Source: Spirometra erinaceieuropaei (Eukaryota > Platyhelminthes > Cestoda > Diphyllobothriidea > Diphyllobothriidae). From it: a stretch of 64,000 nt of DNA. The stretch is from assembly GCA_902702965.1 (NCBI GenBank), contig CACRXP010000421.1, forward strand, positions 361,432-425,431, in the 5' to 3' direction. The position numbers were made by a program, and so were the translations under genes. Shown piece after piece: positions 12,201-23,079 of this stretch (its first letter is position 1; each line of letters begins with the position of its first letter). The notes below the pieces were generated by a model that was not told the DNA's origin, did not search any database, and worked only from the letters and a program-made list of their open reading frames with translations.

Positions 12201-13998
12201 TCTTCTGCCCCCCTTCTGAATTGCTGTCCTTTTCTACCTATGAGGACTGATCGTGTACTACATCCCTTCTAGAGTCCATCTCGTTTGACTCCTCTCTTCG
12301 CCTTATGGATTTCCCGCTTTCACGCGAAATGCCGACTCAGCTTTTGCACTCAGATGTCTCTTTCTTACTCTACCTGTCTGTAGGTCTTAGCAATGCATGA
12401 ACGAAAGAATCAGATGGAGCTTGACTACGGCGATGCTCCTGCAGAATTCTATGACACGCTGATGAACACCCTTATGAGTGATCCTGTGATGCTTCCGGGT
12501 TCCCGATCTGTTGTGGACAGGAGTACCATTATAATGCATCTGCTGAACTCCGATACTGACCCCTTTAACAGGCAGCCATTAACAGAGGCAGATCTGATTC
12601 CACGTATGTCTGTAGTCTTTTCCCATTTATTGGTTATTTTTTGCCTTGGCCATTTTCAACTAAGAGGCTCGTATAGCCCACTGTCCTACGGGCATCTATT
12701 CGGCCGAAATCCAACGTCTCGTCCAAATGCCTAAATTAGGTCTGCAAAGAGTTGAATTCATGAAGAAATAACAAAACGAGGCCAGCTGGTTGGTCTTATC
12801 TTTCGTAAAAGCAGGCATGTTTGAAATGTTGCGTCAACGCGCAGACAGCTCTTTATTTACGAAGGACGGCTGACGAATTCCCGTGATGTGTTTTCTCTAG
12901 GCACGTTTAGCCCGGTGTCTGGACTCTCCCCAACCGGCCGAGATCTTATATGACAAAGCCTGATGCAGAGATCGGCCTTTAAATATGCGCAGTTTATTGC
13001 CTGGAGGTAAACTGCAACGTGACGGTTGCTGGGCTGAGCTCTCAAACCTACTTTTTCGCGTATTAAGGTCAAGTATAGGACACTTTTTGTTGCATTTAAC
13101 CTAGGCGATAAATAGGGGTGTGAACTGGACCCTTACTCTTCACAAAACAAGTTCTAGCCAAGAAACTGAAATGGTTGATCGCATTACCGCCTGTTTGGCT
13201 GTGTATCAGCCTGTCGGAGTGTAAGATGACAAAACTACGCGAATCAACAAGGCGGAACAAGTATGCTTTGCTAGACTGGAAGGGCTCGTCGTATGGGGTG
13301 TAGTTCATACGTTTATAGGGCAGTTTGTTGCGTTCCGTTTCTACATTAAATTTGAAGCCACCCTTGTATGGTACTATTTTCTGTTGACCGAGTGATACAT
13401 AGATCCCTATTCCCCGTCTCTGTTGGTCTGAGATGACATTGCTCCCTCCCCATCTCCCCTTTTATGGCATGTTAGGGGTTTCCTAAGACTATATTGTAAG
13501 CACTAAAACGCAGTTACAATAAAGTAGAAAGTGTGACTCGCTTAGCCAAAGTACTTTGAAGTGACGCCTATGTGTAAGACCCAACGGCACTTAAAAGCCT
13601 GTGATTACCGGATTTTCTTAGACTTTAGACCTCTGAACTGCCGTCACCGTAGGATTTTTAGTTTCCTCTCCTTATAGCACTGTTTTGTGCAAAACAATTG
13701 AAGCGGATTTACATTACCAGGATTCCATTTATGGGGAAAATCGAGTAGGCATCACCTGTTAGCAAAAAAAATTCATGTATCGGCCGTGGTTATCTTATCA
13801 GGAGCGAGCAGTTGTCACCCTAATGATTCCAACCTACTCCGGGAGATAACAAAGGCTCGTTTCCCGCATTAGCGTACGAAATAACCTACTTATATCTTTG
13901 TTCGACTTTAATTTTCAGTGCCAGAGCTAAAACAGAGGATAGCCGACTGGAAGAAATCGCGGGAACAGGAACTGCGTGGCCATCAGGCTACTGAATAA
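109..13998 (+). CDS. UBE4B: Ubiquitin conjugation factor E4 B (U-box E3/E4 ligase), 3' part of gene, 8 exons
   Basis: UBE4B/Ufd2 lengthens ubiquitin chains on already ubiquitinated substrates, working with an E2 and the p97/Cdc48 segregase. Proposed exons: 109-210, 1985-2108, 4757-4998, 6707-6902, 8168-8325, 10715-10946, 12384-12603, 13919-13998. All junctions are AG/GT and the phases join without a break, giving about 450 codons to the TAA at 13996-13998. The product follows the Ufd2 core in order: [77 protein letters not shown] and [13 protein letters not shown], then the U-box with DPVMLP and [11 protein letters not shown]. Vertebrate UBE4B is roughly 1200-1300 residues, so this is the C-terminal third and the rest lies upstream of the window. 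I saw no AATAAA in about 400 bp after the stop. The identity is recognised from remembered family sequence, not from a search. Confidence 0.93.
1985..2108 (+). CDS. UBE4B: UBE4B exon, Ufd2 core
   Basis: The acceptor is ttttttaag before 1985 and the donor is gag|gtttgt. The first base completes the codon left by the previous exon. It encodes a segment ending [14 protein letters not shown], a strongly conserved Ufd2-core stretch. Confidence 0.87.
2745..2860 (-). repeat. Possible tRNA-derived SINE fragment
   Basis: On the minus strand there is a T-arm-like stretch, gggttcgaatcacaccga, ending in a GC-rich block. Upstream is a poor A-box-like tggctgtactaa. No full cloverleaf can be drawn, so a functional tRNA is not called. 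It lies in a UBE4B intron. Confidence 0.3.
3990..4260 (+). repeat. Dispersed repeat family D, copy 1
   Basis: It shares a collinear, diverged block with 61210-61420: a 'gaaat(t)ccgaaatg' start, a middle 'gactac/tctaagt', then 'ctcagtc/tttcagccac', 'cttttgaa' and 'ctgcaag-aac-tcactt'. No coding capacity was seen. It sits in the UBE4B intron 2109-4756. Confidence 0.45.
4757..4998 (+). CDS. UBE4B: UBE4B exon, Ufd2 core
   Basis: The acceptor is ccccctag before 4757, in phase 0, and the donor is ga|gtacgt. It encodes [19 protein letters not shown] followed by a [11 protein letters not shown] segment, matching the family. A second donor (c|gtgagg at 4989) is possible, but only the 4998 end keeps phase with the next exon. 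Confidence 0.88.
5330..6180. other. GC-richer repeat-like intron sequence, unclassified
   Basis: This part of the UBE4B intron 4999-6706 differs from the AT-richer intron sequence around it. It has a short TTC run near 5889 and no convincing coding frame. It directly precedes a family B fragment and may be part of the same insertion. I recognise nothing else in it. Confidence 0.3.
6181..6385 (+). repeat. Dispersed repeat family B, partial copy
   Basis: It matches the 3' portion of the 49930-50510 copy in order: 'ggtgggtgggg', 'ctactatcattataaacta', 'ttcacgcgcaag', 'tggacatcgtcgg'. No long open frame. Located in a UBE4B intron. Confidence 0.55.
6707..6902 (+). CDS. UBE4B: UBE4B exon, Ufd2 core
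   Basis: The acceptor is tatgatag before 6707 and the donor is cag|gtaggc. One base completes the previous codon. It encodes [20 protein letters not shown] and a charged helical stretch ending ATHERQ. Confidence 0.88.
8168..8325 (+). CDS. UBE4B: UBE4B exon, Ufd2 core
   Basis: The acceptor is cctctgcag before 8168 and the donor is agcag|gtggtt. It encodes [19 protein letters not shown] and QLCGPQC, the conserved PFLRPE...CGP signature of Ufd2 proteins. Confidence 0.9.
8888..9345 (-). repeat. Dispersed repeat family B, long copy
   Basis: The reverse complement parallels 49990-50505: 'gctggaccagcacaggggcc', 'caggcgttatcgg', 'taacaaatgc', 'ccattgttgctgttggt', 'tggaccagggggtgtg', 'gtgcgggctcgaccg'. 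Short frames on both strands are interrupted and unlike known proteins. Located in the UBE4B intron 8326-10714. Confidence 0.6.
9890..10125. repeat. SINE-like family A, two half-copies head to head
   Basis: 9895-9990 reads as family A on the minus strand (tRNA-like part with 'ggggctcgattccgcgacc' on the plus). 10000-10125 reads as family A on the plus strand (tail 'ctgacgacggctaacgggc', 'gccattccag', 'ttgtctttgtcagtaatgc'). The two halves form an inverted repeat around about 9980. Confidence 0.5.
10715..10946 (+). CDS. UBE4B: UBE4B exon, end of Ufd2 core
   Basis: The acceptor is cttcgtag before 10715 and the donor is aag|gtcaga. It encodes [17 protein letters not shown], an IYVHLD segment and [13 protein letters not shown], just before the U-box exon. 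Confidence 0.9.
11560..11815 (-). repeat. tRNA-derived SINE-like family A copy
   Basis: On the minus strand it begins 'gatcggtgagcacccctcta'. It then has a tRNA-like head 'gcccgtggctcaattggtag' resembling a Pol III A box (TGGCTCAATTGG), then a tail with 'gccggacgacgg' and 'ctttgttggta'. The B box is poor. It is the mirror partner of 11915-12165. Confidence 0.55.
11915..12165 (+). repeat. tRNA-derived SINE-like family A copy
   Basis: The order is: 'gatcggtgagcgcccctcta', A-box-like 'ccgtggctcagtggttag', B-box-like 'gggatcgagcccc' about 35 bases on, then the family tail 'ttgacgacggtgaa', 'gaaatggccattcca' and 'cccttgtctttgccggta'. This is the best Pol III-type head in the window. It lies in the UBE4B intron 10947-12383. 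Confidence 0.6.
12384..12603 (+). CDS. UBE4B: UBE4B exon encoding the U-box
   Basis: The acceptor is ctgtctgtag before 12384 and the donor is cac|gtatgt. It encodes the U-box, which binds the E2: [20 protein letters not shown] and [19 protein letters not shown]. The conserved Pro of DPV and the DPFNRQ loop are present. The fold needs no zinc ligands. An ATG at 12393 lies inside the exon and is not the gene start. Confidence 0.93.
13919..13998 (+). CDS. UBE4B: UBE4B terminal exon with stop
   Basis: The acceptor is attttcag before 13919. Two bases complete the codon left by the U-box exon. It encodes [20 protein letters not shown] and ends with TAA at 13996-13998, like the short charged tail of animal UBE4B. 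Confidence 0.85.
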
Positions 13999-14439
13999 CG
14001 GCAGCCGTTAACTTCTGCTCTCACTCCCCCCCCCTCTTGCCCATCCAACTGACCTGGACCACTTCCGCGAACCTGAGTTGTTGTCGACTTTGTCAGGTTG
14101 CGCAGCTTTTCGTTATGTTACAAAGTTACACCTTTTATTTAAAGTTGTCTTTCTTTTAACGGGCTTCTCTCTCGCCGTCCTTTGATTTTCCTCATTCTAG
14201 TGAACGCATAGAACCGATCCTAGTTTTTTTTACTTAAAATGCTAAGTCAGCATCTGGCGAAGTGCAGTCATTAAACGGTGCGCTAAAGGGTTCCCAATAA
14301 TTGTCATTCATTTAGTTTGAAAGGGGAAATTGATGGATGGGCTTTCGTTGTTTTTTATTTGATTGTAAATGTTCAAAAACGAGTACTAGGAAATGGCCTT
14401 CCGTATCCTATCCATCTTCTAGAAGCGATCCTTTTGTGC

Positions 14440-15030
14440 TTTAGCGCGTCGTGGAAACTGTGGAGCATATGGTGGACATCGTCGGAAATGACGAACTGTT
14501 ATCATTGGAAGCTAACTGGAAAGTGAGTAAACGAGGTTTTCATAAAAGTGCGTTCACCGATCAGCCTGCCGGGCATGCGCTCGTCCTTAGGCCCTGGGGT
14601 CTTGAACCCCAATCAAGAGCCCACGCTGGCGGTGCGACAAGCAATTATTCAGAAGTACCGACAAAGACAGTGCAGACTGGGGGTGACCAGTTCACGTGCA
14701 TTAACCATCGTCAGTCAGCCCTGCCCTGCCCCAGGTCTGCAGGGCCTGGAACTTGAAGTCGGATCCTTTTGTCCGGCGCTGTCATTGGGCCACATGCTCG
14801 TCGTCTTGCAGGTTGTGTACGGGAATATTTACCATGGTTGGAGTGCGCTCACCATCGGGTCGCGGGACACGCTCCCGCCCCTGCGACCTGATGTAGAGCC
14901 TTCTCAGGTATTCGCATAGCGACAGGTAATTGGGTAGGTCCTGCAAACCCGGGACTGGATGGGACTAACCGACGACGGCTGACGGGCAAAAATGTCCATT
15001 CCGGTTTCCCTCGTTTATGTTACTACTTTT
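14440..15030. repeat. Nested repeats: family B fragment and family A pieces in both orientations
   Basis: 14455-14515 matches family B ('tggtggacatcgtcgg', 'aactgttat'). 14555-14760 and 14860-14940 contain family A head and tail pieces in minus-like order. 14955-15025 is a plus-strand family A tail ('ccgacgacggctgacgggc', 'tccattccggtttccctcg'). The open frames here are by-products of the repeats. Confidence 0.45.
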
Positions 15031-16678
15031 GGTTCTGCTTTCAAGGTTTTGCTGATAGATGACCATAGCACGCTTAGTGTAGTTATACTTCAGATGATCT
15101 CTCGGCGGCAATAATTGTACTCTGCTAATCATCCGCCTGTTTGTCTTGCTCTCAGCACGAAATCAGTAATCTCGTTCTGAATGCAAAATCGGATTGGTGC
15201 GGCTCCAGAAGCCAGCGCTTTTACGACCGGCATATGACGTGGTGAACTGTCTGGTGGCGACCGCGCCCCTGCTCATCTTCAGTTTATGACTCATTCTCGT
15301 CACTGGAATAGAATGAGTGTAGACGCGAAAAGAGAACGAGATCAACTCTTTATGAATACTCTTCACTGTAATCCAGCTTACTCGCAAATCTCCGCCTTCC
15401 GCGGGTAGTGATGAACATGCTGCAAGAAGACGGATGGACTGCCACTTAGCCGCTTAGTGTAACAGTTGTCCTGGTCTCATTCGTTTAGTGAGCCATTTGC
15501 GTAGAAGGACTTTTGCTCAGTAAGCCGCTGTTGATACGTAGTCGTTTGCCCAGCCGGAAACTGGCCAAATTTAATTCACTTTATCCAGTGAGTCACTTGC
15601 ATAGATTGACAGCAGATGCAGCGGTTGCCGAATGCATTCTTACGGCGAAATTACACGGTCAACCGAATTATGCTGAGAGCGAAGACAGCGCAGTCATTGG
15701 GGCTGTCAGCCGCGATCTTATATCGTGGTCGTGTACTGGTCGTACATGGTTTGTCCGTAGTTGCAGCTGACGCGGTTTAAATCTCAAACGCGCTTTCAGA
15801 CGATCCCTACTCAGAAAGTTGTTTTCCCAGGTACTGGCCCACCACTGTGACCGTTTATTGGTCGTCGAGTCGGCATCCCTGCTGAGACAGGCTGTAGTCC
15901 TAACATCGAACTTTGGTTCAGTTTGCGAGTGAATCTCTGACATTGGTTGTTCATGCAGTAGCTCGATCCGGCTGTCTCGGAGTTCTTTCACTGACACGAG
16001 CACTATATGCCCACATTGATTCGACCCAAATGAACAAACAGCCATCACCCACTGAGCTCGCAGAACCCCTCTCTAATAAGTTCTTTAACACATTTCAGCA
16101 GGGTTCAGGGGGGGGTGCTTATCCATTGTCACTGGAGTCAATGAGTCTTGCTGCCTGTTGGTGTTCGTTAGCGTATTTGGACTCAGAGGTAGTGCTGACT
16201 CAAGGTAACATTCTCGAAGTGGGCGATCGGCGTGTGTTTTGGATTTCCGGTCTGCATTGGGTAAGTAGACATGTTAACCTGTGCATATCTTTTACCGTCT
16301 CACTACTGTTGCGTTCCACGCTTCCTTGTGACATTAATCGGCGTTCAAGTACTGCCGAGGACAGTTTTTCATATGATCTCGGGCGCTTTTTTCCAAGATT
16401 TACTTGCTATTCCCTAGAGCTGCTTTTTGTCCTTTAGAAGCGCAAACATAATTTATACAAATCCTTTTGCTGTATAGTTAACCTATCTCAGCCATTGCGA
16501 TTTTACTCTCTGCCCAGTAGGGAACGATTCCACCCAAACCCACACGGGGCTGACTTCGAGGTTCGAGTTATCCCATGAGTCGACAGCGCACCAAGTCACG
16601 GATTTTGGCACATTGTGATAGATTCAAGTGCGTCAGATTGCTTATAATGAGGAATGTGTGCTGAGTACGTTGACCGCA

Positions 16679-16704
16679 CTCTCTCTCTCTCTCTCTCTCT
16701 CTCT
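16679..16704. repeat. (CT)n microsatellite
   Basis: About 13 uninterrupted CT units followed by TCCC. Seen directly in the sequence. Confidence 0.9.
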
Positions 16705-16949
16705 TCCCACTTTCAGACACCAGTTGTCCATCCGAACCGGTCAGCTGTGTGATGTGGGACGTGGACACAGCGGTTGACAGAGTTAGAGAAGGCGTCTGCG
16801 CGCGTCAAATGCACGACCTGGTCCCTCACACAGCACACCATGATTTCACACAGGGAGTAGACCGCTCGAATTGCACATGCATTGAAGAAGCTACACGAGT
16901 AATGGGACCGAATAGCCAGATTTCCCATTTACGTGAGATGTGCCGGTAA

Positions 16950-17905
16950 TGTGGGATGTTAAGGAAGAAAATTGTGATGCATGCGTTGATTGGGAAGTGT
17001 GTGGTGATGTGGACTAGTCTGCGGCGATTAATAGCAGCTTTTCGTGAAGGCGCATTTGACCGATTTAAGTCATGCGATTGCTAAATATGCGAGTGCAATG
17101 CGGGCAATTTAGGGGATGGTGGTGGGCGTATGATGGTGCTCCAGACATTGGTTTTTTAGTCTCTATGCAATGGATTTGCAAGTAAAACATCGGCCTGACA
17201 TGTGCCGTGTATGTTCAGTGGCAGTGTAGCAGGATGGGTTGGGGAATGCTGAGTCGGTTTTGGTTATGCTAACAGTTGTGGCCACATCCGCGGATGGGGA
17301 GTTGATAGGGTTTGGGCTGGGGGAGGTGTTGGTGGACAATGTATTCGTGGTGCTTCGACATTCCGACAAATTCCATTGTCGTGTATACGCACGTCACCAA
17401 ATAAGTCCACGCGGTTATTGAATATAAGTGGACAATACGCACAGTGAAGATGGATGCGGCCGGTGTACTTGGGGCTTCCGGCACTGGTTCGCCCGCCCCA
17501 GTGCGATGGATTCGCAAATGACCGATCATAACGATGCGTGAGATTAATGTGGAACAGTTATTTGGACAGGTTGCAACTGGGTCCACATTGCTGGTTGTGG
17601 AGGCGGTGGTAGTGAGAGTAGTAGTTGACTAGGCGTCAGGAGTGTTCTCGCCAGTAGCGGGAGTAAGAGTGGTGGTTTTCATCGCCATCGTCGCGGGGTT
17701 GTAGCAAAGATGATGGAGATGGCGATGACCGACGATGGCGGGGCACCACGAATGTGATCTTCGGTAACAAGGAGGTTGCCGTGGGGTTTGTGCAATGCGT
17801 GATTATGGGGGCGGCCGTGGAGGCAGTAGTTAGAGATGTCGTCTTTTGGTACATTGGTTACGGGGATGTCCAAAGCGACCAGTCTGCGCACGGAAAGTCC
17901 GTGGA
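16950..17905 (-). pseudogene. Orphan C2H2 zinc-finger tail of an RTE-like LINE ORF
   Basis: The minus strand reads, across frameshifts: a Thr-rich linker (KTTTLTPATGENTPDA), then TSNVDPVATCP, ISRIVMIGHLRIHRTGAGEP and VPEAP, then a shifted finger NNRVDLFGDVRIHDNGI and another Thr/Pro/Ser-rich linker. The GHLRIHRT-GEPVPGAP pattern is the zinc-finger tail that follows RT in this LINE; 47840-48110 holds a related copy. Stops and frameshifts make it dead. No endonuclease or RT sequence is adjacent. Confidence 0.6.
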
Positions 17906-17909
17906 CAGC

Positions 17910-20900
17910 ATGCACATTTTGGAAGAAATGGGGGAACCTCGGATATCAGTGGGTGGGATTGTCATAGAGCTCACATTAAAGAACCATTACAGCCTGACTC
18001 TCAGTCCGCCAGTCGTCCATTCGACCCACATGCATACTGGACGGCTTCTAGGTCTAAGTTATCTCAGCTGGAAGAATACCAACTATGCAGCAGTCAGTAA
18101 TGGTACTATATCTGAGTCATGCAAGCAGGAAATGACCAATGAGCGCTTCTCTCCCATTAAAACCGGTCATGATCCACTTTCCAGAGACGAATCAGAATAC
18201 GTGTCAAATCTCTATACAAAATTACGGTACTAGTCGGGGACATGACCCTTCTTTGTGAGATTTAATGCATCACGGGGGGGGGAGAACCTGATGAATCTAA
18301 GTACTTCTGAAAATATCCAGAATCGAGGCAGATATCTTTATGTCTATTCAGTCGAAACGGCAATATCATAGACAAAGTCTTAGATGGATAACTAAGAGCA
18401 AGAGAAGCTTGTCAAAGTTCTTAGGGACCAATACGACTCGGGACTGGCGGACCATCTTAACCGTTTCGACGCGGCCGTCATCGCTTATAAAACTGTTCTT
18501 AATTATTCATATTTCTTTATTGGTCATGTCGGTTAAGTCTTTGGAGAGGACGATTTTTAAGTCTCCCTCAAGTATCATGAGACTCTGAGCAGTCATATCA
18601 GCGACTCTGAGCAAAACGCCGCAGAAAACATTTTAAGAGTATTTCCACGGACTTTTACTCCCCCCGCCTCCTTGAACAAGATTGGCTCACTCTCATAAGA
18701 AGACTATCCAAAATTGGATCGGCCATCAAAAGACCACTCTAACAATTATTCACAGGCACCGACCAGTAATCGTCGCCTGCAGATATTATCTGGCGACGAC
18801 AATTGTTAGTTCCTTGCCGCATAAATAAGTAAAAAATTTGCAAATGAATAGCTAGTAAAAATAAGAGATGCCAACCTTGATTGCTGAGACAGGACGAACA
18901 ATAACAACCTACAAGGACAACAGATTAGGTCATTCACAACCTTTCACTTAAATTATGCCGTCGAAAAAGGTCCGATCCCACAACCAAATGAACTACCATC
19001 ATTTACCCTCGGTGAGATCAATCTGATGGAGTAACCAATTAAACAGCTATTAAGAATTCTCAAACCCCTTCCGCCTACCACCTACGTATACTACCATACG
19101 TGATATACAACAACGATTTTCCTTGCTGAAATACCCCTCTTGAAGGTATTAACATTTGAAACAGGACTTTAAATTTGAGGTCTGATATACCCTAACTCCG
19201 ACGATCTCACAAAGTGTGTTATGACTTACAGTCTTTTCGTCAGGCCCATACACGTAGGATTTGGGTTTGCTAAGGGTACTCTAATTGATTTGGTTTTAGC
19301 CGACCTTTTTTTCAAGATATACCGGACATGTTTTGGGTACACTAACTTATGGAACACTGAGCCTCATTCACTTATTGCATTCTGGGCGCATGATGAATTC
19401 CCTTACGTAGTTGTTCGTCTTAGGCAACAGGTGTGTTTAATTTGCAGTATACATATTCATTGGAATGAACTTCTGACCGTAGAAACCTTAGATTCCTGCG
19501 ATAAACTTGGGCTTGGAAAATTCCAAGGAAAAAAATTATGTGTATCCTGAGTGGTCGATGTCACATTAATGGAACCCTCTCAATAGCGATGAAGGGAATG
19601 GCCTAAACTGGAAGTAAAATAATTTTCATTAGTTTATGCTTGGCGCATTGCATCTGAGTTTGTCCAAATTTCCACGATGTATATTTGATATGCCTATGTT
19701 TATCGGACTTTTAGGAATGTGAGTATTAGTACGTATGGGTCGATTTTACTCTTGGCCATTTACAAGTGCTGGCTTTCTTTGTACTTGCACCCGCATTGCA
19801 GTTGGTCGGATTTTGTTTTGCAATGGCAATTATCAGTCGAAGGACGCGTAATCCGTCGGACGAATTGTTTTTCTTATAACATAACCCGTATCAGATTGCT
19901 CGTGTTTTACGTGCCCGTCATTGAGATTTTTATTTTTGGGTGGCAGCTGACTTTCGGAAGGGAGACTTGTTCCTTTTCGAAGTTTGCAGGTGGGCTAATT
20001 ATCTTGATAGACCGTGATTCACTGTTGAGCCGGAGAGACAATAGCGATTTTATCCCATGCCTCGTTGATCACTTACCTCTGTTTGTAATACATTCATCCT
20101 GCGTGCATGGCAGCATTCAAGTAAGCAATTGCGCCCTGTTTCACTTGGATGTCTTGTTTACTTGCGTCCATACATGTCTATAGTAGGCATGCCGCATGCA
20201 AAACTTATCCCTATTCATCCGTGTCGGAATCCTTCTAGCTAGATAAGTCAAATAAAAGGTACTCGAGCTAGTCGTCTTTCATATCTATGCTCGAGGCGGC
20301 AGTGGTATGCAATGGCTTTGCCATTGAGCAACATTCTGTAATTTCCTAGACTTCGAACATCTTTGATGTTTAGTCAAGATTTTTTTCAGTCCTTTCAGGT
20401 TTTTTGTTTCTAATGAAATTTATTTGCAACATTTAACCGGATACAGAAAAATTTAACGGTTCAACCTGGTACAGGTTGTTAGCAATTGGACTCATGTTCG
20501 TCAAGAATTCAACAAGATAGCATATAGCACTTTTAGACACACTACAGGATATCACTGGCGATGAAAGTTTGTCACCCTCAGGCATTATTCGAAGATATGG
20601 CACACACTTTTCCTGATTTATACAATGCCGACGCCTACGTGCGTTTCACTAAAAAGGATTCGGCTGCCGCTATCAGAAGCAACGAACACGCATTTTTTTG
20701 GGAAAGTTATCAGTATTGCATAAAAACTTATGACTCGTCATTAGCAGAGGAACGTTTTTAAAGAAGGATGATGTACAATTCGTGAGGTGTAAACATCCGA
20801 GCATCTACATTTTTTGTTCAAATTACTTAGGTAATATTGCAACTTCATCTATCTAGTGAATGCAATGACAAAGTTTAAATGCGCCAAAATTTAGGGATAT

Positions 20901-21845
20901 ATTTAAAAGCTCCCGTACGCGCTGGTCACGTGTTTGTGCGCGAGCGTTACCCTTTGCGGTGGACTGTTTTTTCAAGATTGTAAGTTTGAACAGTACTACG
21001 AGACGATGCCCTAACTGTCAAGACAAGCATAACGGTCTTGCAGAATACTATTTATCACCATTCTGCTCTCCAACATTAGGATCTGCCCGTACTCAACTAG
21101 GGGCATGCAGTCAGATATGCCCTCTAGAGAGCCTTCCCTCTCCATTGGCTTAGACGTTTGTAGAGTTTTTGAGTTTAACATACCGCTATAGGCTCTTTGT
21201 ACACCTCTACGCGCATGTTTATGCACGCACCTTTATCATGGAACCTTTATGCATGTATTAATTGCAAAGTGTAACTTCAGCGTCTGGTCTATTTCACCCA
21301 TACGACGCCCATAGTACTGCGTTTCCAGTAAATCCTTGAGCAGTGACGTGCAGAACGCTTTCGCGTCTGGCTGCTTGGCTTGGCTGTGATATGCTTCGGC
21401 GATAGAGACCCTGGTTACAAGCGTCTGCGGAATCCTGCCTGTGAAAACAAGGACGCAATCGGGCGCAATGGTGTTCTTTTGCGCATGCGCACACGCTTTT
21501 CTTGTCGGCACAAACAGCAAATGTTCGAAATCAACTGCTTACCAACAATCTCAGCTGGACCAGTGCACGAAAGTCAAATTATGACTCAAGGCTTACGGTT
21601 ACTAGAGTGTAAATGTACACTTTTGGGAGGCTGTGCACCTCAAAGGATGTGCCCGATAAAACTTTAAAAGTATGTAGTTTGCTTACGAAATTCCAGTCAC
21701 ACGCCCAAAATGATACCTTAAAATCTTCCTTTGTCGGATTTCGAGTCAGCCCGTTAATGCAAATCACAAGAACGCTCGTTTTTAATTTGGTTTCAAGTTT
21801 TCAACCTCCAAAGAAATTCTCTACTTCGAGATTTCGACTTACTGG
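17910..21845. other. Intergenic region, no gene recognised
   Basis: Mostly AT-rich, with short frames lacking recognisable domains. A small imperfect hairpin lies at about 18740-18808 (outer arms taacaatt/aattgtta, inner arms cgtcgc/gcgacg). No SINE or LINE sequence was recognised. Confidence 0.5.
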
Positions 21846-21849
21846 ACGC

Positions 21850-22890
21850 TCTTAGAGCCTGCCAGTTGTGAAGCGATAGCCTACAAGCTGTATCAACTAG
21901 AGGAGGAAGTTAAAAATCTGAAGGAGCTTATACGCCGGACTCTTTATTCAGAGGACCATCCAATGGCAGCCACGCATAGGTTAACTCGGAGTAGAGCGAG
22001 AGCCGCCCCGTGCAATGAATCCTCAGAAAGGAATCATGTGGTGTATAAGACACCTATTAACAGTAGTCAAGTAGCGGCCTCCGAACCAAAACAGAATAAA
22101 AAGATAGCACTAAACACCACAAAAAAGGGAGTATATCAGTCTTGCCAGAAAAACAGTCGCGCGTACAAACTGAAACGGATAAAGATGTACCAACAAAGGA
22201 AGGAGAAGGAATGGGGCAGTTGGCGCACAGTCTTAATAATCTCCAGTCAGCGTGCTCATTTCCGGAGCCTAAATTAGAGGGATGTCAACTAGCGCAAAGA
22301 CATATGGTCGTGGACCTTACGTAGAATTAGCTGCCATTACGAATTCCCATGTCAACAGAGTTGAGGCCTGAGCTGAGGAAGCCTCTACTTCAGGGGGATA
22401 ACTTCTCCACAGAGCCCTCTGAGGGGAGGCATTGTTGGTGGACCACAATGAGTAGCCATTCATGTTGCCTCAGCAAGAACTGCATGGAGACAAATGTACC
22501 AGTGTCGCAGCCGCCTCCTTTTCGCCAGTCGACTTCGACGAGGCCAGAGTACCAGCCGACGACGTCGAAATTGCAGAAAATCGAGGAATGCCCGGCAAGG
22601 GTTACAGCATCATAATTCAGAGCCTCTCAGAGTCCCCGACCAGTACGCCCAGGGAACGAGCCGCCGCTAACTTAGAGCAATTTTAGAAACTCCTTAATGA
22701 AATATTACAACCATCGGAAGATATCACCTTCCTAAAGGTGTTTCGCCCTGGTAGCCGTACGAACGCCGCTCCACAGAGGCGACCACGTCCCCAAAAAATC
22801 GTTCTAGGTAACAATGGGCAGGCGAAACTAATCCTTTCCAGACGTTTTTGACGGAAGCATTCCCAAAAAGGAGTGTTTTTGCCAGTCGTA
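21850..22890 (+). pseudogene. ORF1-like region of the CR1-like LINE
   Basis: The first frame gives CEAIAYKLYQLEEEVKNLKE, likely a short coiled coil, then LTRSRARAAP. After frame changes it gives FLKVFRPGSRTNAAPQRR and KIVLGNNGQAKLILSRR, which resembles the region preceding the endonuclease in CR1-group elements. It is broken by stops, so no continuous product is possible. Confidence 0.55.
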
Positions 22891-23079
22891 CTACTCATTT
22901 GCCGAAAGAATAAAACTCCTCAAACTTGTCCTTAAATTTAGAACACAGAGAACCAATGGAGAACAGAACTTGGTGATCTACAAAGACCATATAGCAAAAC
23001 GACATTCTCCTCCGGTCGGGATCATGCTGATTCGAATTACCGCACGGATATCCCAGTAGCCTGTGCCAGAATTGTTAAC

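Larger units (their letters stand above)
13999..16940. other. UBE4B downstream region, no gene recognised
   Basis: It holds the presumed UBE4B 3' UTR, the nested repeats above, and an unclassified stretch (15480-16440) with two related 'gtgagycattgcgtaga'-like blocks near 15487 and 15588. A CT dinucleotide run of about 26 bases lies at 16679-16704. The 174-codon plus-strand frame at 15913-16437 has no recognisable domain. Confidence 0.4.

Noticed and set aside
15913..16437. 174-codon plus-strand open frame
   Set aside because: No recognisable domain, no splice context, and low-complexity stretches. It lies in repeat-like sequence.
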